DNA of 64,000 nt from Rebecca billardiae RCC1528 (taxonomy: Eukaryota > Haptophyta). The DNA lies in assembly GCA_965240325.2 (NCBI GenBank), contig OZ251224.1, positions 4,030,001 to 4,094,000 on the forward strand, in the 5' to 3' direction. Below, in pieces: positions 45,404 through 54,690 of this stretch (position 1 is its first letter; each line of letters begins with the position of its first letter). The notes under the pieces are model-generated. The model worked only from the letters and a program-made list of their open reading frames with translations. It was not told the DNA's origin and did no database searches. A program made the translations under genes and the position numbers.

Positions 45404-46372
45404 ATGGCGGACGATCCGTTGGGCCGGCCCGATGAGTTTCTGAGCGCGCCGTCCGCTGTCGTGCCCGCCGGCACGAGCGTCGTGCCAGCGGCGCAGCCGC
45501 CGCCGCACCTCGTGCCCGCCGTGCCGCTCGGCTACGCGCTGCCGTCCGGCGCGGCGGTGGACCGCGAGCGCCACCCGTCGGGGATCGTGCCGACGATCCA
45601 GAACGTCGTCTCCACCGTCAACCTCGGCTGCGAGCTCGACCTCAAGAAGATCGCCATGCACGCGCGCAACGCCGAGTACAACCCGAAGCGGTTCACCGCC
45701 GTGATCATGCGGCTGCTCGAGCCCAAGACGACGGCGCTGATCTTCAAGTCGGGCAAGCTGGTGTGCACCGGCGCGAAGTCGGAGGAGCACTCGCGCCTCG
45801 CCGCGCGCAAGTACGCGCGCATCGTGCAGAAGCTCGATTTCCCCGCGCGCTTCCTCGAGTTCAAGGTGCAGAACATGGTCGCCAGCTGCGACGTGCGCTT
45901 TGCCATCCGGCTGGAGGGGCTGGCGGCGCAGCACGGGCACTTCTCGAGCGTGCGCGCGCGCGCGCGCCGCGCGCCGCCCGCCCGGCCGCTCGCCCGGCCG
46001 GGCTCACGCGCGCACATGCGGACCCCTCGCCCCCGGCGCGCGCGCGCGGCGGCGCGCGTGGCCTGCCCCCTGGCCGCAGTACGAGCCGGAGCTGTTCCCT
46101 GGCCTCATCTACAGGCACCAGAACCCGAAGGTGGTGCTGCTCATCTTCGTCTCGGGCAAGGTGGTGCTCACCGGCGCGAAGGTTGGCGCCGCGCACCCGC
46201 GCGTCGCGCCGCACCGCGCCGCGCGCGCGCGCGCCGACGCTGACAGCCGGCCGCCCCCCGCCCCGGACCGCCCCGTGCGCACCGCCGGCCCGGCGGGGCG
46301 CAGGACCGGCAGGACATTTACACGGCGTTCGAGAACATCTACAACGTGCTCAGGAGGTTTCGGAAGCAGTAG
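45404..46372 (+). CDS. TBP: TATA-box-binding protein
   Basis: Exons 45404-45949, 46080-46181 and 46304-46372 encode 238 residues. A 60-residue variable N-terminus precedes the two-repeat saddle: [54 protein letters not shown], then [41 protein letters not shown] and [15 protein letters not shown]. Intron 1 (GTGCGCGC ... GGCCGCAG) joins HFSS to YEPELFPG; intron 2 (GTTGGCGCC ... GGGCGCAG) joins LTGAK to DRQDIYTA. Both restore the near-invariant TBP sequence, so they serve as strong anchors for the splice-site style of this genome. It nucleates pre-initiation complexes for RNA polymerases I, II and III. Confidence 0.97.
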
Positions 46373-46751
46373 CGAGGTGCGCGGGGTAGGTGCTGCTCGG
46401 CTCTGGACCACGATCGTCACGACACGGCTGAGCCGGAGGCGGTACCTGCACGGCGCGTCATTGGCCCCGCGGCGCCGCTCGGAACAGTGAACGGCTGATC
46501 GGCCCAAGGTCTGTCGCCTGACCTCAGAGACGTTCACTCGCAGTGGGTCCGGGTGATGATGAGCCTGGCACGCGCCGCGCGGTCGCGGCAGCCAGCAACC
46601 GACGACGTTAACAGCGAGCGGTCAGAAATGAGCGCCGTGCGACGCGGCAGCATGAAACTGAAGCCATCGCGGTCAAGCGTCCGCAACAAAAAGATCATCG
46701 TACGTTAATATCTTTGGGCGGACAAATAAGGACACAGCTAGGTAAAAAACG
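46373..46751. other. Intergenic, no gene recognised
   Basis: Region between TBP and the tRNA gene; no gene seen. Confidence 0.5.
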
Positions 46752-46823
46752 AGCCGATTGTGAGAGTCGAACTCACGACCTAGTGATTACGGGTCACTCG
46801 CTCTGCCCCTGAGCTAAATCGGC
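46752..46823 (-). tRNA. tRNA-Thr (anticodon CGU)
   Basis: 72 nt on the minus strand without an intron. Acceptor stem GCCGATT / AATCGGC, D stem GCTC / GAGC with GGGG in the D loop, anticodon stem AGTGA / TCACT with loop CCCGTAA, T arm GTGAG-TTCGACT-CTCAC, discriminator T. Anticodon C34-G35-U36 reads ACG (Thr). Position 33 is C, not the near-universal U. All stems are fully paired. Body similarity to tRNA-Thr supports the identity. Confidence 0.9.
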
Positions 46824-46905
46824 ACGACGTAATCATTTCCGCAACCTAGTCGTGGGTATACATACAAAATATCTTCCGAAGTGCGGCCGCAACTCCAGAG
46901 CTTCC

Positions 46906-47981
46906 GAGGCCACTTCACCGAAATCCAGGTTGGGGAGGATCTCCGCTGCACTGGTGGGGAGGATGTCATCCTCCCCGCTCGCCACGGCTGGGGAGGATGT
47001 CCGCCGCGCTGTCCGGTCTTTCGCCGCTGACAAAACTTTCGAAAACGAAAGTCGCGCTATGGCGGACCCGGTGTTCCCGCCCGGCGGCGAAAGGGGCGCG
47101 GGGCCGGTGGCTCGCGATCCGAAGGGCAGTAGCTCGCGACCTCGCTTGGGCGGTGGCAGCGGCGCTGTGGCACGGCGTGTACCATCCGCGCGGCTGTGCG
47201 CGATCGCGCGGTCCCGTTCGTCGCCACGCCGCGCGCGACCGTTCACGCCACAGTCTTTCCGCACTGGCATGCACCCGTTGCAAGCGCATGACGGCGGAGA
47301 GCTCAGAGAGCCCGTCACGCGCGTGACGACCGTGTGGGATGGGTTGTGCCGATATGAAGGCTGCCCTTCGTAGGCTTTCTGATGAGCCCATCCAACGTTC
47401 AGACCATTCCTAACTGCTGAAAGATGAGTCATCGCCTGCCACACGGCCATGGAGTTGTGGACAGTACAGCAGCCGTCCATGATCCGCATGCCCGCCTCAT
47501 GGGCCGGCGCGTGCCTCCCTGAACATGAAGACAAGCTGTACAACCCATCCCACACGGTCGTCACGCGCGTGACGGGCTCTCTGAGCTCTCCGCCGTCATG
47601 CGCTTGCAACGGGTGCATGCCAGTGCGGAAAGACTGTGGCGTGAACGGTCGCGCGCGGCGTGGCGACGAACGGGACCGCGCGATCGCGCACAGCCGCGCG
47701 GATGGTACACGCCGTGCCACAGCGCCGCTGCCACCGCCCAAGCGAGGTCGCGAGCCACTGCCCTTCGGATCGCGAGCCACCGGCCCCGCGCCCCTTTCGC
47801 CGCCGGGCGGGAACACCGGGTCCGCCATAGCGCGACTTTCGTTTTCGAAAGTTTTGTCAGCGGCGAAAGACCGGACAGCGCGGCGGACATCCTCCCCAGC
47901 CGTGGCGAGCGGGGAGGATGACATCCTCCCCACCAGTGCAGCGGAGATCCTCCCCAACCTGGATTTCGGTGAAGTGGCCTC
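46906..47981. mobile_element. Foldback element FB-1 (442-bp inverted arms, 192-bp spacer)
   Basis: Left arm 46906-47347 and right arm 47540-47981 are reverse complements with one mismatch seen (near 47131). The outer part has repeated GGGGAGGAT motifs. Internal landmarks in the left arm are AACTTT at 47035, GGCAGCGGCGCTG at 47155, GCGCGACCG at about 47233 and TTGCAAGCGCA at 47278. These recur in FB-2. Open frames across the arms are by-products of the symmetry. No clear target duplication is seen. It begins 83 bp upstream of the tRNA gene. Confidence 0.85.
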
Positions 47982-48889
47982 AAACGCCTTCCGGTCTTTT
48001 CAGATTTGCGCTTTTCAAAACGACGAAATGTTCTGCGCTCTGCATTTTGTCTGCATGTTCAAATGTCCAACGGCAAAGCGCGGCGGATGGCGGCTTCGCC
48101 GCCGCATGGGCGGGCGATGGCGTTGCCCGCATAAAACGTGCGTCGGAGGCAAGGAAGCGGGCAGATGGCGCGTCGCACGCGTCGTGGAACTCGGTCGCGA
48201 CGCTCGCCAGCCTCAGCGCGCGCGGCGAAGCCACGTCCATGGGCGCCCAGCGTGCAGGCGGCACGGTCACGCCCGGCTCGGCCGCGGCGCCACCGGCCTC
48301 GCACGCGTCCTTGCCGCGCGAAAGGGCATCCCAGCTGCGGTCATTCGACTTGTGCGTCAGGAGCAGTGTGCCAGCTAGCCGACGCGCACGCGCCGCGAGC
48401 TGCACGGCGTGTGCAAACGTAGCCCGCCGAGCGTGCGCCGATGCGGCATAGCGGGAGAGGGCCCAGATCCGCGAGGCGACTCTTGTCAGTGGCCCTCACC
48501 GTAGCTTCGTGATCTACGAAACTACTTACTAGCGTCCTCGCGTTTGTCCAGCTGGCGCAACGCTCCGAGGCGGCAAACGAGTCCGCGACGTCCGCCCGGC
48601 ACAGACCCGCGATGGACCAAGGACCCCAGTTTCTCCCGGGTAACAATTCCTCTAACTATTACTCACCCCCGTCGCGCCCGTGAAAAGTGTTACGGGCCGA
48701 GCGTAGCAGTAACATGTAACACTCTCACGCCGGACTCACCCGGACTGCGGGTGTCTGACCGAGCCACGCCGCCTGACTAAACCCTGGCTGAGCACACTGT
48801 CAGCCATCACTTTCACTTGAGACCGTCGGTCTCGGATTCTCGCGGCCCGTTGCCGGCCAGTCCGGGTCCGGGGCCGGGGCCGGGCGGGT
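47982..48889. other. Intergenic with one unexplained minus-strand open frame
   Basis: A frame on the minus strand from about 48490 to 47980 has protein-like composition (for example AGTLLLTHKSNDRSWDALSR) but no ATG start and no recognised family. The right part carries scattered GTTAC/GTAAC motifs (48690-48725) that lead into the iteron units. Confidence 0.35.
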
Positions 48890-49061
48890 TTCGCTGGGCC
48901 CCGGGAGGAGGCCCCCTGTAACAGCTGTAACACCGTAACACGTAACAAGTCCGGCGCGGCGAGTCCGGGAGCCGACCGGTCCAGGTCCGGGGCGGGCGGG
49001 CCGCCCGGGCCGGGCCCGGGAGGAGGCCCCCTGTAACAGCTGTAACACCGTAACACGTAAC
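48890..49061 (-). repeat. Left iteron array, 2 units
   Basis: Units with the core CTGTAACAGCTGTAACACCG then TAACACGTAAC at 48917-48946 and 49032-49061, period 115 bp. Each holds four GTAAC pentamers and a G/C-rich part (CCCGGGAGGAGGCCCC). They are reverse complements of the right array. Confidence 0.9.
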
Positions 49062-49313
49062 ACAATGGCGCCGCTCGGCCGCGGCCCGTCGGCCCGGTGA
49101 AAAAATGGCGGCGGGGCGCGCGGCGCGCAGCGTCGCGCTCGGTGCGCTCGGCGGGGCTCGAGGAACGACTGCGGACGGGCGAGCGCGCACGGGCGCGAGC
49201 ACGAGTCGCGTCGCCCGCGCCCCTCCCCGAGCGACCTGCCGCCGCGTCTCGCGACGATGGCGCAGTGGCCGCTCGTCCGTGGCCGCGTGAAAAAATGGCG
49301 GCGGGGCGCGCGT
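49062..49313 (+). repeat. Left inverted arm of the primase module
   Basis: Contains two copies of a segment starting GTGAAAAAATGGCGGCGGGG at 49097 and 49287 (period 190). It matches 51074-50825 in reverse complement almost throughout. The second copy supplies the primase start codon. Confidence 0.85.
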
Positions 49314-50542
49314 CGCGCAGCGTCGCGCGCCCAGGCGAGGCGTGCACGCACGAGGTTGTGTTCCTGGCAAGTGGCTCGCAGCGTACGTTCGGCGGCCGGC
49401 TGCACGTGCCGAGCAGCCGCCTGCGCGAGCTCGATGCACTCGTGGCCGCGCAGCACTTGGTGCACGGCGCGCGCGCGCCCATGGTGGTCGAGGCGCTCGG
49501 CGCGCGCGCGCGCTTCGTCGTCGATGTGGACTGCGCCTTCAGCACCGCGCCCTCCCCCTCGGACGTGGCCGCACTGCTCGTCGGCCTCTACCGCGTCGCG
49601 GAGGAGCATCTGCCCGTGCCCGTTCCCGTGGCTGGGCGCGTCGTGTACGTCTCGGCGCGCGCGCCCAGCCCCGCGACCGCCGCCGGCTCGGCGCCGGGCG
49701 TGCGCCGAGCCGGGATTCACGCGACATGGAACGACTCGGCCATCATCTCGGCCGCTGAGGCGGCGCGCATCGCGCGCGTCCTGCACGACTGGGCGCGCTC
49801 GCAGCCGCGGCCGCCGTGCTGGCACAAGCTCGAGATCGACTGCAGCATCTACGGGGCGGGCCTGCGCCTGCCGTTCACGGCCAAGTCGGACGGCGGCCCG
49901 CCCTACCTGCCGGCAGCCGTCGTCGCCGCCGACGAGCACGGCGCCGTGCGCTGCGCGTGGCTCGACGCGCTGCCTGCGCAGCACGCGCTGCGGCGGCTCG
50001 CGGCGGATGGCGCGCGCTGGCTCTCTCGCGCGCGGCTGCGCACCGAGCTGGTCGAGTGGAGCGCGCCGCCGCCCGCGCCCGGCCGACCGGCTGTGCCGGC
50101 GACGAGCGCCGCCGGTCGCGATGCGGCGGCCGGCGCGCGGCGCGCGGCGCTGGTCGGCTGGCTCAACGAGCAGCTGCACGCGCACGCACGAGTCTCTGGC
50201 TCGGCCGAGCGCTGGCCGCGCATCGTGCAGGTGTTTGCTGGGAGCACGGCGCACGGCCCGGTCGCGACGTGCTCGACCGCCAGCAGGTGGTGCGAGTGCA
50301 AGGGCGCCGAGCACGCCACCGTCTTCTACTTCGCCAAGTCCGACGGCCTCGACCTGTGCTGCGCCGACGAGGCGTGCGTGCCAGCGCGCGGCGCCGGGTA
50401 CGCGCGCGCCGTCTGCCTGCGCAGCATGCTCTTCTGCGCGGGCGGCGGCCGCACGGGCGCGCCGCCCCGCAGCGCCGAGTTTGCCTCGCGCTTCCACGCC
50501 GCGTTCGCCAGCGGCCGTGCCGCGATGGGCCCGGCGCGTTGA
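49295..50542 (+). CDS. Archaeo-eukaryotic primase, PrimPol/UL52-like, with C-terminal zinc motif
   Basis: 415 residues from ATG 49295, single exon. All three AEP catalytic motifs are present: DVD at 77-79 in FVVDVDCAF, GIH at 140-142 in AGIHATWND, and EID at 180-182 in HKLEIDCSIYGAGLRLPF with a Lys at 197. The C-terminus has a zinc motif of PrimPol/UL52 kind: WCEC (C333, C335), H340, LCC (C355/C356) and C361. Such enzymes make primers or extend DNA. It is shorter than eukaryotic PrimPol (about 560 residues), and the LRLPFTAK segment looks more like viral or plasmid primases than host PrimPol. Its promoter and first codons are part of the inverted repeats. A host PrimPol gene captured in repeats cannot be excluded. 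Confidence 0.75.
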   Translation: MAAGRASRSVARPGEACTHEVVFLASGSQRTFGGRLHVPSSRLRELDALVAAQHLVHGARAPMVVEALGARARFVVDVDCAFSTAPSPSDVAALLVGLYRVAEEHLPVPVPVAGRVVYVSARAPSPATAAGSAPGVRRAGIHATWNDSAIISAAEAARIARVLHDWARSQPRPPCWHKLEIDCSIYGAGLRLPFTAKSDGGPPYLPAAVVAADEHGAVRCAWLDALPAQHALRRLAADGARWLSRARLRTELVEWSAPPPAPGRPAVPATSAAGRDAAAGARRAALVGWLNEQLHAHARVSGSAERWPRIVQVFAGSTAHGPVATCSTASRWCECKGAEHATVFYFAKSDGLDLCCADEACVPARGAGYARAVCLRSMLFCAGGGRTGAPPRSAEFASRFHAAFASGRAAMGPAR

Positions 50543-50737
50543 CGACGCGGCGGCCGTGCAGCGCGCATGCGCCCGCGCGCCGTCGCCGTCGCCGCCGCCG
50601 CCGCCCCGCCGCCGCCGCCGCCGCCGCCGCGCCCACCTCGCGCCGTCGGCCGACGGGCTCGGCAAACGAGGCGGCGTGCAAACAAGGACTCGGCGCTCGC
50701 GCCGGGGTCGGTGCAGCGCGACGCCACGCGAACCGCC

Positions 50738-51074
50738 GCGGTGCTCGCGCCCGTGCGCGCTCGCCCGTCCGCGGGCGCTCCTCGAGCCCCGCCGAGCGCA
50801 CCGAGCGCGACGCTGCGCGCCGCGCGCCCCGCCGCCATTTTTTCACGCGGCCACGGACGAGCGTCCACACCGCCATCGTCGCGAGACGCGGCGGCAGGTC
50901 GCTCGGGGAGGGGCGCGGGCGACGCGACTCGTGCTCGCGCCCGTGCGCGCTCGCCCGTCCGCAGTCGTTCCTCGAGCCCCGCCGAGCGCACCGAGCGCGA
51001 CGCTGCGCGCCGCGCGCCCCGCCGCCATTTTTTCACCGGGCCGACGACGGGCCATGGCCGAGCGGCGCCATTGT
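50738..51074 (-). repeat. Right inverted arm of the primase module
   Basis: On the minus strand two copies of the GTGAAAAAATGGCGG segment begin at 51035 and 50845, again 190 bp apart. The inner copy continues about 100 bp further than on the left before it ends near 50738. Confidence 0.85.
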
Positions 51075-51880
51075 GTTACGTGTTACGGTGTTACAGCTGT
51101 TACAGGGGGCCTCCTCCCGGGCCCGGCGGCCCGCCCGCCCCGGACCTGGACCGGTCGGCTCCCGGACTCGCCGCGCCGGACTTGTTACGTGTTACGGTGT
51201 TACAGCTGTTACAGGGGGCCTCCTCCCGGGCCCGGCGGCCCGCCCGCCGCGGCCCCGGACCGGCCGGCTCCCGGACTCGCCGCGCCGGACTTGTTACGTG
51301 TTACGGTGTTACAGGCACAGCTGTTATACAGGGGGCCTCCTCCCGGGCCCGGCGCGGCCGGCCCGCCGGCAGCCCCGGACTCGGACGAGCCGGACTTGTT
51401 ACGTGTTACGGTGTTACAACTGTTACAGGGGGCCTCCTCCCGGGCCGCGAGGCCCGGGCCCGCCGGCAGCCCCGGACCCGGATGACGCGCCGGACTTGTT
51501 ACGTGTTACGGTGTTACAGCTGTTAACAGGGGGCCTCCCGTCCCGGGCCGCCGGCGCGGCCGGCCCGCCGGCAGCCCCGGACTCCGGGACGAGCCGGACT
51601 TGTAGTACGTGTTACGGTGTTACAGCTGTTACAGGGGGCCTCCTCCCGGGCCGCGAGGCCCGGGCCCGCCGGCAGCCCCGGACCCGGACGCGCCGGACTT
51701 GTTACGTGTTACGGTGTTACAGCTGTTACAGGGCGGGCCTCCTCCCGGGCCCGGCGCGGCCGGCCCGCCGGCAGCCCCGGACTCGGACGAGCCGGACTTG
51801 TTACGTGTTACGGTGTTACAGCTGTTACAGGGGGCCTCCTCCCGGGCCGCGAGGCCCGGGCCCGCCGGCCCAGGAGTGCC
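51075..51880 (+). repeat. Right iteron array, 8 units
   Basis: Units start at about 51075, 51184, 51293, 51398, 51498, 51602, 51701 and 51800 (periods 99-109 bp). Each has four pentamers GTTAC in fixed order (GTTACGTGTTACGGTGTTAC, then AGCTGTTACAGG), a GGGGGCCTCCTCCCGGGCC block, and a variable GC-rich part ending CCGGACTT. Unit 3 has a short insertion in the iteron core; unit 6 starts GTAGTAC. Confidence 0.93.
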
Positions 51881-52329
51881 GCCGCGGACCGACCGCGCCG
51901 CTGACTCAGGACGCCGACGGCGTCACGGCGGCGATGCGGCGCGCCGCCGCGCGGCCGCCGCCGCGCGCGCGCGCCTGACGCGCGCGCTGTCGAGCCGCAG
52001 TCCCTCGCGTGCCTGCGCGGGCGGGTGACCGGGGTGTTACCATCGCTACGGCCGACAGGGCCAAAAATCCCTATAGAAAACATTTCCCCTATGAAGGTAA
52101 TATGGGTAGCAGAAACTCGGGTCCATACCCCCGTGATGACGATGATGATCGACTCACGGCCACGCTAGCGGCGCCGGCAGCCGCACTCGGCGACTGACTC
52201 GGCGGCTCGCCGGGCCGCCCACTCGTAGGCGCACTGCGCGCAGGTTTACAGCCGATGAGCAGTGGTTCGCTCATTCGCTCGCCCGTGCTGCGGCGCAGCG
52301 CGACGAGCGAGTGCATCAGCATGCCGGTG
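51881..52329. other. Intergenic, no gene recognised
   Basis: GC-rich start, then a short AT-richer stretch around 52060-52100. No gene. Confidence 0.5.
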
Positions 52330-52535
52330 GTGCTGGCCGGCGGCGCCGCGGCGCCGCCGCCGCGGCGGCTGAGGTAGGTCACTAGGTGCCGGCCCATCAC
52401 TATTCACTAGGTGGCGCCGTGGCGGCGTTCTCCGTCGCGCCGCAAAGCTGGCGGCATTCATGTCGCGCGCGTAGTCGCGGCGCGCGCCAGCTTGCCCGCG
52501 CCGCGCGCGGGAGCGTACTTGTCTAGGTATACAGC
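52330..52535 (-). pseudogene. Decayed fragment of the 61.6-kb gene's 3' end
   Basis: On the minus strand this DNA parallels 61580-61765. The peptide LDKYAPARGAGKLAR matches LDKYTPARGAGKLAR of the right-edge gene, then a frameshift, then NAASFA against TAASFA. Blocks CTCCGTCGCGCCG and GCAAAGCTGGCGGC are also shared. It is a partial, broken duplicate next to the lipoxygenase gene. Confidence 0.65.
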
Positions 52536-52604
52536 CGGCGCGCGCGCTACTAGCGCGCGCGGGCGGCCCACGTGGCACGCGCGCTGCGCACGCGCGCGTC
52601 GCGC

Positions 52605-54681
52605 TCACACGGACACGCCGATCTTGATGTCGACCGGGTCGACGATGGGCGGCGCCATTGGCCGGATCGGGATGCCCGCGCGGGTGCGGAACGCGTTGAT
52701 CTCGAGGTGCAGCGCGAAGAGGTTGTCCATGAAGCGCTTGACCACGTGCTGGTCGCGCTGCGGCAGGAAGAAGCGCGAGACCTCGCTCTCGTCCGCGCGG
52801 TAGAGCGTGGGCGCCTGCTTGGTGGTGAGTGACTGGATGTAGAGGACGGAGAGGCGGTTCATCTTGGTCGGCTGCAGCGACGCCACGTCGTCCAGCACGC
52901 TCTCGGCCGGCGCGGAGACTGAGCCCGCCTCGAAGGCATAGAGCGAGTCGGCCGTGTTGCCCGTGTGCTCGTGCTGCGCGGTCACCGCCCACATGAAGTG
53001 CGCCATGAAGGTGACGAGCTCGGCGCGGCGGGCGACGGAGGGCGGCGGCGGGTGCTCGCAGATGCGCGGGAACATGGCGCTGTACTTGCCGAAGAAGAGC
53101 TGCAGCTCCGCGTCGGCCGCCACCTCCGCGTCGGACACCCAGTGCTGCGCAACGTAGTCGGCGGCAAACGCCTCGAAGCACGCGCTCAGCCTCTGCCCCC
53201 AGTGCGCGAACGGGTACTGCTCGGCAGAGAAGTGCGCGACGCCCTTGCGCTTGCACGCGTCGCGGAACGTCTCCATCCGCCACTCGCGCACCGCCTCGGT
53301 GTACATCATTGCCATGCCCTCGGCGGTGAAGCCGCTGACGCGCGCGAGCATCGCGCGGTCGTCGATCACCGTCAGCTTGGCGCCGTACGTGACCGAGAGC
53401 GTGCCCACGGTGAAGGGCGCGACGAAGCGGCGGAGCGGGTGGTCGTAGTCGATCTCGCGAATCGCCGTCGTCACGCACGCCGCGTCGAGGTAGTGCGACC
53501 ACATGGTGTGCGGCCCGGCCACCTGGTCGATGATCATGGCCGTGCGCAGCAGGTAGAGCGCGCCCTTGAACTCGGCGTCGGCCGGCACGTACGAGCGGCC
53601 AAACGAGCGCAGCTCGACGACGCGCGAGAGGTCGGGCGAGAGCCACAGCTGCCCGCCGACGCGGCGGAAGCCAGGCCGCACAGGCCGCTCCTCGCTCGAC
53701 GCGTAGTCAGCGACGAAGCGGCCGCTCGCCTCGTCGCGACGCAGCGCGCCGGCGCCGTAGCCGAGCGTCACCCACTGGATCGCGGCCGCCTCGCCGTGCA
53801 GGTCGAAGCCGGGCGGCGGCGCGTGGCCATTGTACACGCCGAAGCGCTGGAAGGTGTCGCGCACGACGCCATAGTACTCGTCGCGCGTGAATCTGGGCCC
53901 GACCGCCGTGAGCAGCGGGTAGCTGCGCGCGGGCCGAGGGGGCGCGCACGGAGCACGGCGCCGGCGCGCGGACGCGCGGCGGAGCGGGGAGGAGGAGGGC
54001 GGGTGAGGCGGCGGCGTGAGCGCCCGGCGCGCGGCGCGGGCGCGCGCACCGGTTCATGAGCCAGTCGAAGTAGCCGTCGACGATCTTGTGCGCCGTCGGA
54101 CCCACGAAGCCGTCGTAGTCGCCCTCGCCCACCTCAAAGTGCTCGCCAAAGATCTTGGAGAGGTACTCGATCTTGACGCGCTCGTGCGTGTGCGGCGGCG
54201 GGTTGGCGCGCGAGGGGACGAGGGCCCGCTTGAGGTAGACGCGCTCGGTGAGCGAGCTCACCGGCAGCGCGTGCACCACCATCGCGTGCCACGGGTCGAG
54301 CCCCTCAAGGCACAGCCGCAGGTGCACGCGCGACGACACGAACGTCTTGCGCCACTCCTGGGAGAAGAGGCCGAGCGCGAACTCGACGGGCAGACGGAGG
54401 AGCGTGATGAAGATGGCGAGCCACGCCAGCTCCATCCACGCGTGGTACCCCTCGACCAGCTGCGACGCGCGCTCGCCCGCCTCGACGTCCTGGGCGCGTT
54501 TGCTCGCGCTCGCGCGCCGCGCCGCGTTGCCGGCCGCGCGGATGCCGCGGCGGCTGTCCACCTTGTGCGCGGCGTCGCTGGTCTCGACGGTGGACGGGAG
54601 CAGGCTGCGCACGCTCAGCGAGTGCGGGTCGTCCTTCGGGCGCGGGGGCGGATCGGCCACACGACTATTGCAGGCGCCCAT
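52605..54681 (-). CDS. Lipoxygenase-like protein with N-terminal extension
   Basis: Exons (minus) 54681-54050 and 53922-52605 give 649 residues. The intron 53923-54049 (GTGCGCGCG ... GCGCGCAG) joins DWLMN-R to YPLLTAVGP. The core looks like a lipoxygenase: H349 and H354 in GPHTMWSHYLDA (HxxxxH iron pair), then DHPLRRFVAPFTVG, KYSAMFPRIC, and FMWAVTAQHEHTGN with H528/H530 and N533 near the third ligand and Asn. The chain ends in Val, where most lipoxygenases end in Ile. Val is known in fungal manganese enzymes. The N-terminal 100 residues include a hydrophobic segment (WMELAWLAIFITLLRL). It would oxygenate polyunsaturated fatty acids. The start codon is about 10 bp from a foldback element. Family assignment rests on these motifs only. 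Confidence 0.65.
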
Positions 54682-54690
54682 GGCTGTACG

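Larger units (their letters stand above)
48890..51880. mobile_element. Iteron-flanked primase module (candidate novel mobile or replicative element)
   Basis: About 3 kb organised symmetrically. From the left: two iteron units (48890-49061), an inverted-repeat arm (49062-49313), a PrimPol/UL52-type primase gene (49295-50542), an opposite arm (50738-51074), and eight iteron units in reverse orientation (51075-51880). Outer limits and any target duplication are not resolved. No transposase, integrase, helicase or polymerase is visible. A primase between inverted iteron arrays recalls replicons and virus-derived elements; that interpretation is inference. Confidence 0.6.

Noticed and set aside
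46833-47957. 374-codon frame across FB-1
   Set aside because: It reads through both inverted arms, so the same peptide appears on both strands; it is a product of the symmetry and GC content.
49105-49290. Short frame from the first GTGAAAAAATGG copy
   Set aside because: It lies wholly in the repeated arm, recurs on the other side, and has no conserved content; likely a duplicated promoter and leader.
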